Shown here piece after piece: positions 5,645 through 6,768 of a DNA stretch of 6,768 nucleotides (position 1 is the first letter of the stretch; each line of letters begins with the position of its first letter). Position numbers and translations under genes: made by a program. A model generated the notes under the pieces. The model did not search any database, was not told the DNA's origin, and saw only the letters and a list, made by a program, of their open reading frames with translations. Source of the DNA: Stigonema sp964246695 (lineage in GTDB: Bacteria; Cyanobacteriota; Cyanobacteriia; Cyanobacteriales; Nostocaceae); contig CAXTSI010000484.1 in assembly GCA_964246695.1 (NCBI GenBank), positions 1 to 6,768 on the forward strand, given 5' to 3'.

Positions 5645-6370
5645 ATGAGACAATGGCATTTAAGCTGGCAAGAACTGTTTGCTGTTGAATACCGTGAAGT
5701 CGTTATGTGTAATGGTAAACACAAGCATAGAGCAGATTTGTGCTTACCTCAACCAGATGGCAGCCTGCTCATCGTTGAGTTCCAGCATAGTACCATTAGC
5801 GTTGACAATATCCGCGCTCGCGAGCAGTTCTACACTCAAGTTGGTCATTTGCTTTGGGTCTTTGATGCCAGGGCGTTCCACATTCGGCTAGAACCAGCAT
5901 CTGAAAATAGGGATATTTATAAATTTATTTGGTCCCCACCACGCAAATCGCTATGGGTAATTAACACCTGCTTAGCTTTTGACTTTGGTCATGTAGTATT
6001 GCTAATTGCCTCTGCTAACCAACGCCACAGTAAGCGCACCCCCTGTGGAGGTTGGGGCTGGCTTTATCGCAAGCTTGAGTTCGCGCAGTTGTTGCACGAG
6101 TTTATAGAGCAGTTCACATTAGACAACAACAAACCCTTGTGGGAGATAAAAACAAAAACGACGACACCACTGTTATTGGCAGCGACAAAGCTTGTTGCCT
6201 TTGCTGATTCTACGATTATCGAGTCCGACGCACTACTTGAGTTAAAAAAGCAGTACGATAATGTTAATCCATTGGCACTCCGAGGTGCGCTGGCGGCTGC
6301 TTGCTCTGAAGCTGGTTATGTTAAGTCTACTATCAATCAACGATATTCCGCCTGGGTTAAAGGTATTTAG
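5645..6370 (+). CDS. CoiA-like PD-(D/E)XK nuclease-domain protein
   Basis: This is a 241-residue protein whose N-terminal third carries the CoiA-like nuclease pattern: W8, then YREVVM, HRADLCL with D31, IVEFQHSTIS with E45 and Q47, then IRAREQFYTQ and LLWVFDA. In this family the Asp and the Glu-x-Gln (in place of Glu-x-Lys) are the expected metal-binding and catalytic residues of a restriction-endonuclease-like fold. CoiA itself acts in natural competence in Gram-positive bacteria; cyanobacterial relatives have no established role, so 'competence protein' would be an over-call. Related proteins often have an N-terminal zinc-ribbon or helical part before this domain. It is absent here, and an in-frame TAA at 5606-5608 blocks extension, so this may be a short form or an N-terminal truncation. 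The C-terminal half (LEFAQLLHEFIEQF onward) is helical and unassigned. Confidence 0.75.
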   Translation: MRQWHLSWQELFAVEYREVVMCNGKHKHRADLCLPQPDGSLLIVEFQHSTISVDNIRAREQFYTQVGHLLWVFDARAFHIRLEPASENRDIYKFIWSPPRKSLWVINTCLAFDFGHVVLLIASANQRHSKRTPCGGWGWLYRKLEFAQLLHEFIEQFTLDNNKPLWEIKTKTTTPLLLAATKLVAFADSTIIESDALLELKKQYDNVNPLALRGALAAACSEAGYVKSTINQRYSAWVKGI

Positions 6371-6631
6371 CGATCGTGTTCATTTCTTTGGGCGGTGCAG
6401 TCGTTGCAACTTCCCCAGAGGTAAATATTGGCGTTACCAACGAACCAATCGTGGCGATCGCACAACCGCCGCGAAGATGTGCTTTGCTATACGGACAATG
6501 GCGCAACGCGTACCCATGTGCGCCTATTAACGTGGGAGGCTCCAAAGAATTCATTTATAGTAAACACCGGGTTATCACTTAGCTTATTTGTCAATCATTA
6601 CACGTTTTTCCTGACAGAATTGAAAGCGTGA
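6371..6631 (+). other. Possible gene remnant downstream of the CoiA-like gene
   Basis: No intact gene is convincing here. The frame ending at TGA 6629-6631 includes a stretch that reads like real protein (REDVLCYTDNGATRTHVRLL, about 6472-6530), but it lacks a credible start or ribosome binding site. It is blocked upstream by an in-frame TAA at 6422-6424, and its last 30 codons are low-complexity. Overlapping frames at 6376-6582 and 6261-6530 look no better. A HIP1 site sits inside at 6454-6461. This may be a decayed fragment of a cyanobacterial gene or chance. Confidence 0.25.
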
Positions 6632-6698
6632 GCGATCTTGAAGTCCCATTCATGTGCGCTACAGTTATCAACATACGTCTGTCCAATAGTTCATCATA

Positions 6699-6741
6699 TA
6701 GTGCGACAATGGCTCTTTTCGCACTACTTAGAATGTATAAT
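6699..6741 (+). promoter_or_regulatory. Inverted repeat upstream of a TATAAT box
   Basis: TAGTGCGA (6699-6706) and TCGCACTA (6719-6726) form a perfect 8-bp inverted repeat with a 12-nt spacer. TATAAT lies at 6736-6741, 9 nt after the right arm, so the repeat would cover the -35 region of a plus-strand promoter whose gene lies beyond the window. No good -35 hexamer is visible, which would suit an activator- or repressor-controlled promoter. The rest of 6632-6768 holds no gene I can support. Confidence 0.35.
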
Positions 6742-6768
6742 ACTAAGATAAATAGCAGGGGGGCAGAG

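Larger units (their letters stand above)
227..6461. repeat. Nine dispersed HIP1 octamers (GCGATCGC)
   Basis: Perfect GCGATCGC palindromes occur at 227-234, 1236-1243, 1259-1266, 1819-1826, 1851-1858, 1934-1941, 4796-4803, 5310-5317 and 6454-6461. Only the copy at 1934 is inside a convincing CDS (the lipoprotein gene); the others are intergenic. This density, about one per 750 bp, is far above chance for an A+T-leaning sequence and is the established HIP1 signature of cyanobacterial genomes. No copy occurs between 1942 and 4795. Confidence 0.95.

Overview
The window looks like cyanobacterial chromosome or plasmid DNA, most likely from a filamentous, Nostocales-type organism. It carries nine perfect copies of the octamer GCGATCGC (HIP1, a hallmark of cyanobacterial genomes). 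It also has A+T-leaning composition, heptameric GTCAAAA tandem repeats and AACCAGT-type intergenic inverted repeats, both typical of that group. Gene density is low, intergenic gaps are long, and most genes are small and unrecognised, so this reads as an accessory region. No rRNA, tRNA, CRISPR array or transposase was seen.

Layout. (i) 1-211: the 3' end of a small plus-strand gene that enters from outside. (ii) 270-1196: a plus-strand pair 12 nt apart, a secreted or membrane-anchored 156-aa protein followed by a 147-aa soluble protein. The pair ends at a hairpin built from two HIP1 sites. (iii) 1277-1756: a convergent minus-strand helical protein with a good promoter. (iv) 1904-2413: a small lipoprotein. 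(v) 2491-2704: a MITE-like non-coding element with inverted GTCAAAA-rich arms and a GC hairpin at its right end. (vi) 2706-3320: a protein with a Cys/His-containing N-terminal module and a long hydrophobic segment near the C-terminus. (vii) 3618-4703 (minus): a nitrilase-superfamily (carbon-nitrogen hydrolase) protein with a recognisable Glu-Lys-Cys triad. (viii) 4901-4993: a 30-codon ORF that repeats the N-terminal module of the 2706 gene. (ix) 5059-5289: a 76-aa protein with a good ribosome binding site. (x) 5645-6370: a CoiA-like PD-(D/E)XK-type nuclease domain protein. (xi) 6371-6768: no convincing gene, but a possible gene remnant and an inverted repeat just upstream of a TATAAT box.

The most interesting observation is the shared module. 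The first 28 residues of the 2706 protein and the 30-aa ORF at 4901 match at 19 positions, including synonymous and conservative codon differences. The two copies flank the nitrilase-like gene. One reading is that a short adaptor-like peptide occurs both fused to a membrane-active protein and alone, with an enzyme between them, as in cyanobacterial conflict systems. That functional reading is inference; the sequence directly shows only the duplication and the enzyme signature.
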